64,000 bases of DNA from VYFG01 sp965204165 (GTDB lineage Bacteria > Pseudomonadota > Gammaproteobacteria > Arenicellales > Poriferihabitantaceae). How positions within the stretch are numbered: the first letter of the stretch is position 1; each line of letters starts with the position of its first letter. The position numbers and the translations under genes were made by a program. The stretch is taken from positions 2,852,001-2,916,000 of the forward strand of contig OZ241969.1 in NCBI GenBank assembly GCA_965204165.1. The letters run 5' to 3'. The notes under the pieces are model-generated. The model made no database searches and was not told the origin of the DNA. It saw only the letters and a program-made list of their open reading frames with translations. Below are positions 53,842-63,431 of this stretch, in pieces.

Positions 53842-55023
53842 TCAGGTCCCGAGCCGGAGAAGCTGGTCCACCGTGAGTGCGAGGATGCCCCACATCAGGT
53901 GGCAGTTCACCTTGGTGGGTCCCCGCACGCGGACATGGCGGCCGCCGAACTCGTCCTTGAGCCGTCCGTTGATCCGCTCGATGTTGGACCGTTCACGGTA
54001 ACGCACCGTCTTGTGATCGATATGCCCGGCGGCGCGCTGGGCGCGGGCCTCCCGGCGGAGACTTTCCTTGAGTGCCCGGTCCCGGCGGGGATTGGTGTCG
54101 ATGATCGGCACATGGCCCAGGGATTCGCTGTAGGCCCTGATTTCCGGGGCGTCGTAGGCGCTGTCCATGACTTCGTAGCACGCGGTCACCCGCCGGTCGC
54201 TTTGCGCGGCCAGCGGAATGGCGGCCTGGCTGTCATGGAGGAAGGCCGAGGTCAGGATGCAGCTGACCGGTATGCCGCCGTCCGCGCCGTCGATGTGGAG
54301 CTTGTATCCCTTCCAGGAGGTCAGGAACCCCTTGGCGTTGCGCTTGGTGCCGATGCCGCATTTCCGCGGCAGGTCCGCCATCATTTCCCCGAAGGACATC
54401 TGCAACTGCCGCTCCAGTCTGCGTTCGGGCTTCCCTTCGGACGAATCCCCCTTGGGCGGACGCCCCGGCTTGCGCTTCGCGGTTTTTCCCTTCTTCCCAT
54501 CCTTGCCATTGCCTTCATCCTTGTCCGAAGCCTTTTTCCGTTCCGGTTTCTCCCGGGCCTCGATCGCCGTCGAGTCCCGGGACAGGTGCCCGACGATCAC
54601 ATCGTCCCTGCCCAGGGTGCTCCGGATCAGCGCCTCGTGCATCCTCCCCGGCAGGTCGCCTTCAGCGAACAAGGCAAACGCCCTGGAGAACGTCGCCTCG
54701 CTCGGCACCTCGGAACACCGGCTCCACCCGCACATCCTGCGCAGCGCCGGGTCCGACAGGATCCGGTCCATCAGGTGCCGGGTGGTGGGCAGATCCCAGA
54801 TGGCCTTGGCGATGAACGCCGTCGCCAGGGCCACCCGATCCGCCGTCGGACGTCCGGCGCTCACCGGGCAGGCAGGGAAGAAGGTTTCCACCTTCACCCA
54901 GTCAAGGACCGCGATCAGGCGCCGGTGCTTCTCCGACAGTCGTCCGGTCCGGTCCTCGATGGCCGGGAAAATTTCGTCTTGAAAAAGGTAGCGGAGGTTG
55001 GATATAGTCGTCGCAAGGGGCAT
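53842..55023 (-). CDS. DDE transposase of IS5/IS1182 type
   Basis: 393 aa. The N-terminal InsH-type domain (DUF772) reads HRRLIAVLDWVKVETFF...RVALATAFIAKAIWDLPTTRHLMDRI, with EVPSEATFSRAFA at its end. The catalytic domain carries Asp in GHLSRDSTAIEAREK, Asp in YEVMDSAYDAPEIRAY, and Glu in RERSNIERINGRLKDEFGG. The internal low-complexity Lys/Gly-rich linker (residues 165-205) is typical for some members. The catalytic triad is intact, but the element's left end is split by the ISKra4 insertion, so transposition is probably impaired. Confidence 0.88.
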   Translation of the reverse strand: MPLATTISNLRYLFQDEIFPAIEDRTGRLSEKHRRLIAVLDWVKVETFFPACPVSAGRPTADRVALATAFIAKAIWDLPTTRHLMDRILSDPALRRMCGWSRCSEVPSEATFSRAFALFAEGDLPGRMHEALIRSTLGRDDVIVGHLSRDSTAIEAREKPERKKASDKDEGNGKDGKKGKTAKRKPGRPPKGDSSEGKPERRLERQLQMSFGEMMADLPRKCGIGTKRNAKGFLTSWKGYKLHIDGADGGIPVSCILTSAFLHDSQAAIPLAAQSDRRVTACYEVMDSAYDAPEIRAYSESLGHVPIIDTNPRRDRALKESLRREARAQRAAGHIDHKTVRYRERSNIERINGRLKDEFGGRHVRVRGPTKVNCHLMWGILALTVDQLLRLGT

Positions 55024-55150
55024 CGGGTTGTTCGGCGGCGCAGTGTGTGTTTCAAGACTTCACTATACCACCGTCCGACCCCTTGGCCCTGCTTTGAAAA
55101 TCGCCTGTTGGGGTGAAAAACTCGCTCAATCAGGCAATTTTGCAAGTCCT

Positions 55151-55480
55151 TCAATAGGTTGCTGATTCGTAATAGCTCTTCCCGGTTCGGGAAAATCCTA
55201 GTATAGATCGCTTAAATGGATCCATTCATACCTATTCTGACATACCTATTCAGTCATACTTGAAGAGGGTATTACATGTCGGAGAGGGTTTCGGAGGGAA
55301 ACAGCCGGGGCCGGTGGCCCTCAGGTGATCACGCTGGGAGAGCCCAGGTCCGGAGGCTCGTGGGCACGGTGACAATGGATGAAGACCAGGGTCGGATGGA
55401 GATTGGAAATCCCTGAGATTTGTCGGGAAAATACCAGCCATCCTTTCAGATCGTGCTTTCGACCATCTAGACCCGGGGTT
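55151..55480. other. Intergenic region between IS and amidotransferase gene
   Basis: 330 nt, partly AT-rich. Holds the candidate right target duplication TCAATAG (55151-55157) and a 14-bp tandem repeat (55227-55259). No supported gene. Confidence 0.5.
55227..55259. repeat. 14-bp tandem direct repeat, about 2.4 copies
   Basis: CATACCTATTCTGA (55227-55240), CATACCTATTCAGT (55241-55254), then CATAC (55255-55259). The first 11 bases are identical in the two full copies. Could be iteron-like regulator sites upstream of the amidotransferase gene. Confidence 0.6.
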
Positions 55481-56257
55481 ATGTGTCAATTATTCGGAAT
55501 GTCGACCCGTACACCGGTGCGGGTTCGTTTCCGCTGGGAACGCTTCGCCAGCCAGGGGGCCGCTGCCGGAAATCCGGACGGCTGGGGTGTGGCCTATGGC
55601 GGCGGTGACGTGCAGGTGCTGCGCGAACCCGTGCCGGCGGTGGACAGCGAACTGGTCAGGTTCCTGGCCGGACATGGTCCCCTGGCGACCACCGTGGTCT
55701 CCCATGTCAGGCGGGCTACGCAGGGCAGGCGGATTCTCCGCAATACCCAGCCCTATGCAAGGGTTCTGGGAGGCTTCACCCATGTCTTCGCCCACAACGG
55801 GCATGTCCCGCTGGATGCCATACCGGAAAGTCCCTGGCTGCGCCCGGTGGGCGACACCGATTCGGAGGCCCTGTTCTGCCTGCTGCTCTCACGGCTCGAG
55901 CCGCTGTGGCAACACGGCGTTCCCCCGCTGGAGTCGCGCTGCGAGGTGATCTCGGAATTCGCCGGCGAAATGCGCCGGCGGGGTGCGGTCAATTTCCTCT
56001 ATTTCGACGGTCTGACCATGTTCGCCCATGCCCACCGGCGAACCATCCCGGGTGAGGGGGTATCGACGGATCCAGGGCTCTACATGACCCTGCGGCCCGG
56101 AAACGGCCCCGCAGGCCCCGGTAGTTGTGTCGGAATGGACTGTGACGGGCCAGTGCCGGAGCAGACCGTGATTGCCACGGTGCCGATCGACAACGGTATC
56201 TGGGAGCCCATGGAGGAGGGGGCGCTGATACGGCTGGAACAGGGACGCGTGGTGTAA
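55481..56257 (+). CDS. Class II glutamine amidotransferase (YafJ/EgtC family)
   Basis: 258 aa from the ATG at 55481, which puts the catalytic Cys at position 2 (MCQLFGMS). A frame open from 55379 would bury this Cys and is rejected. Further Ntn-hydrolase motifs: SQGAAAGNPDGWGVAY, VVSHVRRATQGRRILRNTQPY and FTHVFAHNGHV. Members include gamma-glutamyl hydrolases such as EgtC, but no other ergothioneine gene (egtB/egtD) is near, so the substrate is open. Confidence 0.9.
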   Translation: MCQLFGMSTRTPVRVRFRWERFASQGAAAGNPDGWGVAYGGGDVQVLREPVPAVDSELVRFLAGHGPLATTVVSHVRRATQGRRILRNTQPYARVLGGFTHVFAHNGHVPLDAIPESPWLRPVGDTDSEALFCLLLSRLEPLWQHGVPPLESRCEVISEFAGEMRRRGAVNFLYFDGLTMFAHAHRRTIPGEGVSTDPGLYMTLRPGNGPAGPGSCVGMDCDGPVPEQTVIATVPIDNGIWEPMEEGALIRLEQGRVV

Positions 56258-56297
56258 GAGCTCCGCGGGCGTTCCGGGCGCCGGGCCCACCGTCCGG

Positions 56298-56678
56298 CTA
56301 TTCCATGCCCATCTCTCCCATGACCTTCTTCGCTGCGCGGAAGCATTCAAGGGACTGCGGTACGCCGCAGTAGATGCCGATGACATGGATGATGGCGCGC
56401 AGTTCCTCCCTGGTGACGCCGTTGTTGATAGCACCGCGGCAGTGGAGCTCCCATTCATGCATCTTCCCGAGGGCGCCGATCATGGAGAGGTTCATCATGG
56501 AGCGGGTCTTGGGATCGATGCAGTCGTCGCCCCAGCCGAACCCCCAGCACCATTCCGTCATCATCTCCTGGAATGGGCGGGTGAAGTCATCGGCATTGCC
56601 AAGCACCTGTTCCACGTACTCGGCGCCCAGGGTGGCCTTGCGCTGGGCGAGACCGGTTTCGAAACGTTCTTTGTCCAT
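56298..56678 (-). CDS. Carboxymuconolactone decarboxylase family protein
   Basis: 126 aa, all helical, PcaC-like: QRKATLGAEYVEQVLG, the core GWGDDCIDPKTRSMMNLSMIGALGKMHEWELH, then GVTREELRAIIHVIGIYCGVPQSLECFRAAKKVMGE. The size matches 4-carboxymuconolactone decarboxylase. No AhpD-type CxxC pair is seen, so a decarboxylase or hydrolase role is more likely than peroxiredoxin reduction. Downstream of the flavoprotein gene on the same strand (81 nt), perhaps one transcript. Confidence 0.88.
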   Translation of the reverse strand: MDKERFETGLAQRKATLGAEYVEQVLGNADDFTRPFQEMMTEWCWGFGWGDDCIDPKTRSMMNLSMIGALGKMHEWELHCRGAINNGVTREELRAIIHVIGIYCGVPQSLECFRAAKKVMGEMGME

Positions 56679-56759
56679 GGTTCCTGTCAGAGGTGTTTTG
56701 GTTGAACTTGTACCGGGGCCAATCCGGCGGGAATGGCCGTGCGGCGGCTGATTGTGCGC

Positions 56760-59195
56760 CTAGTCGCCTGCACGGGGCAACCGGTTCTGCGGGTCGTAGA
56801 CCGCGCCGGGGATGATCCGGGCCCTGCGTGGGCTGCCCCGCACAAGGACGGTCAGTTCCGTGTCCGGTGACGCAATCGCCGGATCGACGTAGGCGAAACC
56901 GAGCCATGCGCCGACGGCATAGCCGTAACCCCCGGAAGAGATCTGACCCACCGGTCCGTCTCCCTGCCACACGGATTCGGAACCCAGGGGATCCACCAGA
57001 ATCTCCCCTGGCGCCGGCTCGTCCAGACGGAGCAGGACGAGCACCCAGCGCGTGGCCGAGGCCAGTGACGCTGCTGCACCCTGGAATCCGCCGTCCCGGG
57101 AAAAGCGGGTGACATCCGCCTCGGCAAGGGTGACCTCGTTGGTGATCTCGTGGCCGGAGCGATAGGCCTTTTCCATGCGCATGGCGTTGAGAGCGGCGGA
57201 GCCGATATGGACCAGGCCTTCCGCGGCCGGTACCGAAACCAGGGCATCGTAGACGGACTGCATGCCCGCCATGGGAATGTGCAACTCCCAGCCGAGTTCG
57301 CCGGTATAGGTAACCCGCATGGCGCGGATGTCCTGCACTCCGGCCACGGAAATGTGCCGGGCTGTCAGCCAGCGGAACGCCGCGTTGTCAAGCGGTGCCT
57401 CAGTCACGGCGCCCAGGATTTTCCGCGATCCGGGTCCGGCAAGCATGATGACACCGTACTTCTCCGACACATTGTCGAACCCGACCGCCTCGCCGGACCG
57501 CACCTGGGTCCGCATCCAGTGGAGCAGGGCGGCTTCCCGCACCGCGGCGTAGACCAGGTAGAAGTGATCGTGACCCAGACGCACCAGCGTGGCCTCGCCC
57601 TCGATCCGGCCATTCTCCAGCATCAGGTAGGTCAACGTGATGCTGCCGACCCTTTGCGGAATCCGGTTGCTGGAGATACGGTCGAGGAAACGCTCCGCGT
57701 CTTTCCCGGTCACCTCGATCTTGGCGAAGGCGCTGAGATCCGCGATTCCCGCATGGACGCGCAGGCCGTGCACTTCACGGCCCACGATGTCCCACAGCCC
57801 GGTGCGCCGGAAACTGTGGATGTGTTCACGCGCTGTCCCTGGCGGGGCATACCAGTGCGGACGCTCCCACCCGTACACGTCCTCGTATACCGCGCCCCGG
57901 GATTTCAGCGTTTCGTACAGGGTCGATGTCCTGGAGTGGGAGGGGCGGCATGCCGGCCGGTCCAGGGCGGGGAAAGGGATTTCATGCCTGAGGAGGTAGT
58001 CCTCCGTGGCCTTGCGGATATGGTAGTCGCGGTCCATGCGGGCGCCGAACCGCTGGGGGTCGAAGCTGCGCAAGGAGATATCGGCGGCGCCGTGGATCAT
58101 CCACTGCGCCAGGTACCGGCCGGCGCCGGGTCCCCATGCGATACCCACCTGGGAACCGCAACAGAGCCAGAAATTGGGGACACCGGACGGCCCGAGCAGC
58201 ATGTTGCCGTCCGGCGGCTGGGTGATGGCGCCGTGTACAACGCGCCTGATGCCGAGTTCGGCGAACACGGGCATGCGCTCCATGGCGTTCTGGAGCCAGG
58301 GCATGATCCGTTCGTAGTCGGGTTCGAACAGTTCGTTTTCTGACTCCCAGGGGGTGCCGTCGTCCCAGACGGATGCGGGGTTGGCCTTCTCGTAGATGCC
58401 GATCAGGCCGGATTTCTGTTCCATGCGGATGTACCCGGAGACCTGGCGGTCGTCCCGTACCACCGGGAGTTCCTCCCCGAGGTCGAGGAACTCCGGCACG
58501 GTGTCCGTGACCAGGTAGTGGTGCAGCATGTTGGCGATGGGCAGGTCCAGCCCGACCCAGGCGCCCACCTGGCGGGCATAGGTACCCCCGGCATTGACCA
58601 CGTGCTCCGCGCGAATGTCCCCCTGTCGGGTATGCACGGTGAATTCCCCGCCCGGTTCCATGGTAATGCCGGTCACACGGTTCTGCCGCACCACTTCGGC
58701 GCCCATCATCCGGGCACCCCTGGCCATGGCGAAGGCGACCCCGGCAGGATCCACGTGACCGTCCTTGGGGGTGTGCAGGGCGGCCTGGATGCCGTCCAGG
58801 TTGTAGAAGGGGTGCAGTTCCCTGATCCGGTCCGGTCCGACGATTTCCATTTCGTGTCCCAGCCCCTTGCCGACGGAGAGGGTATAGTGCAGCCAGTCCA
58901 GCTCGGCGTCCTCATAGGCCACCCGAAGACTGCCACAGCCGTGCCAGGTGCAGGATTGGCCCGTTTCCGCCTCCAGTTTCGGATAGAGCTCGGTGCCGTA
59001 GGCGGCCATCTTGGCCAGGCCGTAATGGCTCACGGAGTGGGTGATCTGGCCGGCGGCGTGCCAGGTTGATCCACTGGTGAGCTCGCCTTTCTCGATCAGC
59101 AGGACATCGGTCTCCCCTTCCTTGCAGAGATGGTAGGCGAGGGAGCAGCCCATGACGCCACCGCCGACAATGACCACACGGGCCTGGGTTTTCAT
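56760..59195 (-). CDS. Dimethylglycine/sarcosine dehydrogenase-like FAD oxidoreductase with GcvT domain
   Basis: 811 aa, DMGDH/SARDH architecture. FAD/DAO domain (VVIVGGGVMGCSLAYHL; covalent-flavin-type STWHAAG, His near residue 45) to about residue 370. An FAO_M linker follows (SRTSTLYETLKSRGAVYEDVYGWERPHWY), then a folate-binding GcvT domain (GIADLSAFAKIEVTGKDAERFLDRISSNRIP) and a barrel C-terminus (RMEKAYRSGHEITNEVTLAEADV). Such enzymes N-demethylate methylated glycines, passing formaldehyde to tetrahydrofolate. Two TACAT-type motifs lie in its promoter. No good Shine-Dalgarno precedes the ATG. Confidence 0.93.
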   Translation of the reverse strand: MKTQARVVIVGGGVMGCSLAYHLCKEGETDVLLIEKGELTSGSTWHAAGQITHSVSHYGLAKMAAYGTELYPKLEAETGQSCTWHGCGSLRVAYEDAELDWLHYTLSVGKGLGHEMEIVGPDRIRELHPFYNLDGIQAALHTPKDGHVDPAGVAFAMARGARMMGAEVVRQNRVTGITMEPGGEFTVHTRQGDIRAEHVVNAGGTYARQVGAWVGLDLPIANMLHHYLVTDTVPEFLDLGEELPVVRDDRQVSGYIRMEQKSGLIGIYEKANPASVWDDGTPWESENELFEPDYERIMPWLQNAMERMPVFAELGIRRVVHGAITQPPDGNMLLGPSGVPNFWLCCGSQVGIAWGPGAGRYLAQWMIHGAADISLRSFDPQRFGARMDRDYHIRKATEDYLLRHEIPFPALDRPACRPSHSRTSTLYETLKSRGAVYEDVYGWERPHWYAPPGTAREHIHSFRRTGLWDIVGREVHGLRVHAGIADLSAFAKIEVTGKDAERFLDRISSNRIPQRVGSITLTYLMLENGRIEGEATLVRLGHDHFYLVYAAVREAALLHWMRTQVRSGEAVGFDNVSEKYGVIMLAGPGSRKILGAVTEAPLDNAAFRWLTARHISVAGVQDIRAMRVTYTGELGWELHIPMAGMQSVYDALVSVPAAEGLVHIGSAALNAMRMEKAYRSGHEITNEVTLAEADVTRFSRDGGFQGAAASLASATRWVLVLLRLDEPAPGEILVDPLGSESVWQGDGPVGQISSGGYGYAVGAWLGFAYVDPAIASPDTELTVLVRGSPRRARIIPGAVYDPQNRLPRAGD

Positions 59196-59211
59196 GTTGC
59201 GTTAGGAGGTG

Positions 59212-59279
59212 TCCGGAAAAAGCGTGACGATACATACGTATCAAACAATAAATCAACAGTTCAAATGTATTTTTCCGGA
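59212..59279. repeat. Long-spaced 10-bp inverted repeat framing the DMGDH-like promoter
   Basis: TCCGGAAAAA (59212-59221) and TTTTTCCGGA (59270-59279) are perfect complements, 48 nt apart, enclosing the operator pair. Confidence 0.5.
59229..59271 (-). promoter_or_regulatory. Paired TACAT-type operator sites upstream of the DMGDH-like gene
   Basis: GATACATACGTATC (59229-59242; arms GATAC/GTATC, 4-nt spacer) and, on the minus strand, AATACATTTGAAC (59271-59259). Centres are about 30 bp apart, close to three helical turns. Similar motifs occur upstream of the RpiR regulator and the Rieske gene. Confidence 0.5.
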
Positions 59280-59387
59280 TCCGCGGCTGCGTGCTGTGTC
59301 CGTTCAGATGCCTGCGGGCGCCGCTGAAGTCTCTTGGGTATACTGCACCCTCCATATCCACCCCTGATTACTTTGAGGACCATCACA

Positions 59388-59828
59388 ATGGAATTGACAG
59401 ATACCACGCATGAACTGCTGTCTGCCAAAAAGGCGAAAGGCCTGAGCTTCGCGGATCTCGGCGCCGCCGTCGGCCGCGACGAGATCTGGGTAGCGGCCCT
59501 GATGTACGGGCAGGCCAGCGCGCTGCCGGATGAGGCGCAAAAGCTGGTCGCGGCATTGGGACTGGACGAGGCGATTGCATCGGAACTGACTGAACCGCCC
59601 CTGAAAGGGCTCGGGCCGGTCGTACCCACGGATCCTGTGGTATACCGGTTCTACGAAATCATCCAGGTCTACGGCATGGCGCTCAAGCAGGTTATCCACG
59701 AGAAGTTCGGTGACGGCATCATGAGCGCGGTCGACCTCACCATGCAAATGGACAGGGAAGAGCATCCCGAGGGCGTCCGCGTGAATCTCACGATGTCCGG
59801 CAAGTTCCTCCCCTACCGGAGATGGTGA
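59388..59828 (+). CDS. cynS: Cyanate hydratase (cyanase)
   Basis: 146 aa from the ATG at 59388 with GAGG upstream; the frame opens 18 codons earlier but those do not fit the family. N-terminal helical HTH-like domain (THELLSAKKAKGLSFADLGAAVGRDEIWVAALMYGQ) and the catalytic C-terminal domain: Arg and Glu in VVYRFYEIIQVYG, Ser in GIMSAVDLTM. Decomposes cyanate with bicarbonate to CO2 and ammonia via carbamate. Divergent from the DMGDH-like gene. No cynT or cynR adjacent. Confidence 0.97.
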   Translation: MELTDTTHELLSAKKAKGLSFADLGAAVGRDEIWVAALMYGQASALPDEAQKLVAALGLDEAIASELTEPPLKGLGPVVPTDPVVYRFYEIIQVYGMALKQVIHEKFGDGIMSAVDLTMQMDREEHPEGVRVNLTMSGKFLPYRRW

Positions 59829-60207
59829 CGGGATAGCCTGCAGGGAAAAGCGCGGGTGGCCGTGCCGGTTGACCTGCGCGTTTCCACTCCCGGGGCCGCC
59901 TCCAACGGTCCATGATCATGGTGGCCGGTATCCCCAGCGGCCTCGTGTCACGGCGATTGTCGGGGGTTCCGGGTAGGATTTCCGCGGAATCCCGGCATTT
60001 CGTACTGGCGTCCATGCGGGGTTTCAGGGAAGGGGCGCCTCCCGCGAGCCATGCCCAATACGACAGCAGAAGCCTTTTCCGGTTTCTCCCGGATCGGGTG
60101 CCAATCCGGGGTTTGCCGCGGTCAATCCATTCGATGCCGCATCAAGCGGCGACGTCGGCCTGCGTTTTTTCCCACCTGGTGGAGCGTATCCTTCGCCCCA
60201 TCCCGGC
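59829..60207. other. Intergenic region between cynS and glmS (convergent)
   Basis: 379 nt. An imperfect dyad just after cynS (about 59848-59880; GCGCGGGT with ACCTGCGC) could be a weak terminator. A GCCGC-ATCAA-GCGGC hairpin (60136-60150) precedes a T6 run at about 60164. No supported gene. Confidence 0.4.
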
Positions 60208-62031
<1,824 letters not shown>

Positions 62032-62046
62032 GGTCCTGCCTCCGGC

Positions 62047-62319
62047 TCAACCGTATACCATGCGGCGGATCTGCCGCATGCTGACCGGTCGGGCAGGGAA
62101 CCTCCGGCCTGGAATCTCCGCCGAAATCCGTGCGAAGATCTCCGGGTTCGGGAGCCCTGCGCCCTGCAGTTCGCGATGGCGGCGACGCACGAATTCCTCC
62201 GGACTCTCGCGGAAGTAGTTCAATACCTCCAGTACCAGCAGTTCGACCTCCTCGGCTGCCAGTCCCCGGGTCTCGGAGAGGTGGTGTGCCAGTTCGTTGT
62301 GCTCAGTGACAGGGCTCAT
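62047..62319 (-). CDS. Unknown 90-aa protein in operon with glmS
   Basis: Starts MSPVTEHNELAHHLSETRG and ends SMRQIRRMVYG. Predicted mostly helical, with charged helices (AAEEVELLVLEVLNYFRESPEEFVRRRHRELQ) and a basic C-terminus. No signal peptide, membrane segment or cysteine. I do not recognise a family. The normal codon composition, 15-nt spacing to glmS and a strong palindrome just upstream support it as a real gene. Could be a small regulator or partner of GlmS; this is only positional. Confidence 0.65.
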   Translation of the reverse strand: MSPVTEHNELAHHLSETRGLAAEEVELLVLEVLNYFRESPEEFVRRRHRELQGAGLPNPEIFARISAEIPGRRFPARPVSMRQIRRMVYG

Positions 62320-62357
62320 GGAAGCGTAATATCGACAAAATGCATTAAAAAGTCCAT

Positions 62358-62383
62358 ATATTTGCCCTTAATCGGGCAAATAT
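62358..62383. promoter_or_regulatory. Perfect 10-bp palindromic operator between the glmS unit and the RpiR gene
   Basis: ATATTTGCCC (62358-62367), spacer TTAATC, GGGCAAATAT (62374-62383). It lies 39 nt from the 90-aa gene start and 77 nt from the RpiR-type gene, so it is placed to control either. The strength of the dyad makes chance unlikely. Confidence 0.65.
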
Positions 62384-62418
62384 TACTGCATAGATCCAAT
62401 TAGACAGGGTCGGTCCGG

Positions 62419-62443
62419 GTACGGTACATTCGTACTCCCGTAC
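62419..62443 (+). promoter_or_regulatory. GTAC-cluster operator just upstream of the RpiR gene
   Basis: Four GTAC tetramers at 62419, 62424, 62432 and 62440. The central pair forms GGTAC-ATTC-GTACT, matching the GATAC-ATTT-GTACT site of the Rieske promoter. Likely autoregulatory. Confidence 0.5.
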
Positions 62444-62459
62444 GCCAACAGAGATGTGA

Positions 62460-63350
62460 ATGTCCCAGAACCAAGCCGTGCCGGATACCCAGGAGGCCGT
62501 CCTGGAGCGTCTATTGGCGGATTTTGACCGGTTGCCCACCCAGCTCCAGATCACTGCACGATTCATCATCGACCATCCGCGGGAGGTGGGGGTCCAGACC
62601 ATGCGCAGCCTGGCCGGGCAGGCCGGCGTGCATCCCAACAGTTTCGTGCGACTTGCGCGCCATCTCGGATTTGCCGGGTATGACGACATGCGCGAGAGGT
62701 TCCGGGATTTCGTCCGCGGCGGTGCCGGCAGCTTCCGCGAGCGGGCCAGGTGGCTGCAGTCCATGGCCCGGCAGGGCGGATCCGCGGCGGTCAGCGGGGA
62801 GATCGCCCAGTCCGTGCTGGTCAACATTGAAAACCTGTACCAGGGAGGCCAGCAGAAGGCCATGGAGCGCGCGGTCCGCTGGATGACCGGGGCGAGGCGG
62901 GTCTATGTCGTCGGCGTCGGGTCGAGTTATGCGCTGGCCTACAATTTCTGGTACCTGGCGCGCATGATGTATCCCCATTTCATCCTGATCCCGCGCCACG
63001 GCAGCCTCCCCATGGACGACATCCTGCACATCGGCCGGCGGGACGTGCTGTTCGCCATGACGTTCCAGCCCTACCGGGCCGAGATCATCGAGGTGATGCG
63101 GTTCGCCAGGGAGCAGGGCGCCCGTACCATCGGGTTGTCGGACAGCAGGACCTCGCCCGTGTTCCGCGATGCCGGGCTCGGGCTTTTCGCCCCCACGCAT
63201 ACGCCGCAGTTCTTCCACTCGAACAGCGCCACCACCGCGCTGCTCGAAACACTCTGCGCCCTGATGGCCTCGGAGGGCGGGGACCGGGTCCTGGCGGAGA
63301 TCGAGACCTTCAATGAACGCCGCTGGCAAAGCGGGGTGTACCTCAGGTAA
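62460..63350 (+). CDS. MurR/RpiR-family transcriptional regulator (HTH_6 plus SIS)
   Basis: 296 aa. Residues about 12-90 are the RpiR HTH (LLADFDRLPTQLQITARFIIDHPREVGVQTMRSLAGQAGVHPNSFVRLARHLGFAGYDDMRERF). Residues about 125-270 are a SIS domain (ARRVYVVGVGSSYALAYNFWYLARMM; DVLFAMTFQPYRAEIIEVMRFAREQGARTIGLSDS). Usually senses a phosphosugar, though related proteins near demethylation genes control betaine or amine use. Divergent from the glmS unit, 81 nt before the Rieske gene. Confidence 0.93.
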   Translation: MSQNQAVPDTQEAVLERLLADFDRLPTQLQITARFIIDHPREVGVQTMRSLAGQAGVHPNSFVRLARHLGFAGYDDMRERFRDFVRGGAGSFRERARWLQSMARQGGSAAVSGEIAQSVLVNIENLYQGGQQKAMERAVRWMTGARRVYVVGVGSSYALAYNFWYLARMMYPHFILIPRHGSLPMDDILHIGRRDVLFAMTFQPYRAEIIEVMRFAREQGARTIGLSDSRTSPVFRDAGLGLFAPTHTPQFFHSNSATTALLETLCALMASEGGDRVLAEIETFNERRWQSGVYLR

Positions 63351-63367
63351 CCGGCGCTTGCGGAAAT

Positions 63368-63405
63368 GATACATTTGTACTAGATTTCCTGTTTTGATAC
63401 ATGTA
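63368..63405 (+). promoter_or_regulatory. TACAT-type operator sites upstream of the Rieske gene
   Basis: GATACATTTGTACT (63368-63381) and TACATGTA (63398-63405), centres about 27 bp apart, between the RpiR stop and the Rieske ATG. The first site matches the motif in the regulator's own promoter. Confidence 0.5.
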
Positions 63406-63431
63406 GCCGATTTCCGGCGCCGGGTTTCGCC

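Larger units (their letters stand above)
51780..55150. mobile_element. IS5/IS1182-like insertion sequence, interrupted by an ISKra4-like element
   Basis: The outer element carries one DDE transposase (53842-55023, minus). Ends: AGCCACTTGCAAAATT at 51780-51795 and, as reverse complement of the right end, AGGACTTGCAAAATT at 55150-55136, a 12-bp perfect core (ACTTGCAAAATT). TCAATAG flanks both sides (51773-51779 and 55151-55157), a possible 7-bp target duplication. Removing the inner element and one copy of its 9-bp duplication leaves about 1530 bp, a normal IS length. The inner insertion falls only about 20 bp inside the left end. Confidence 0.75.
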
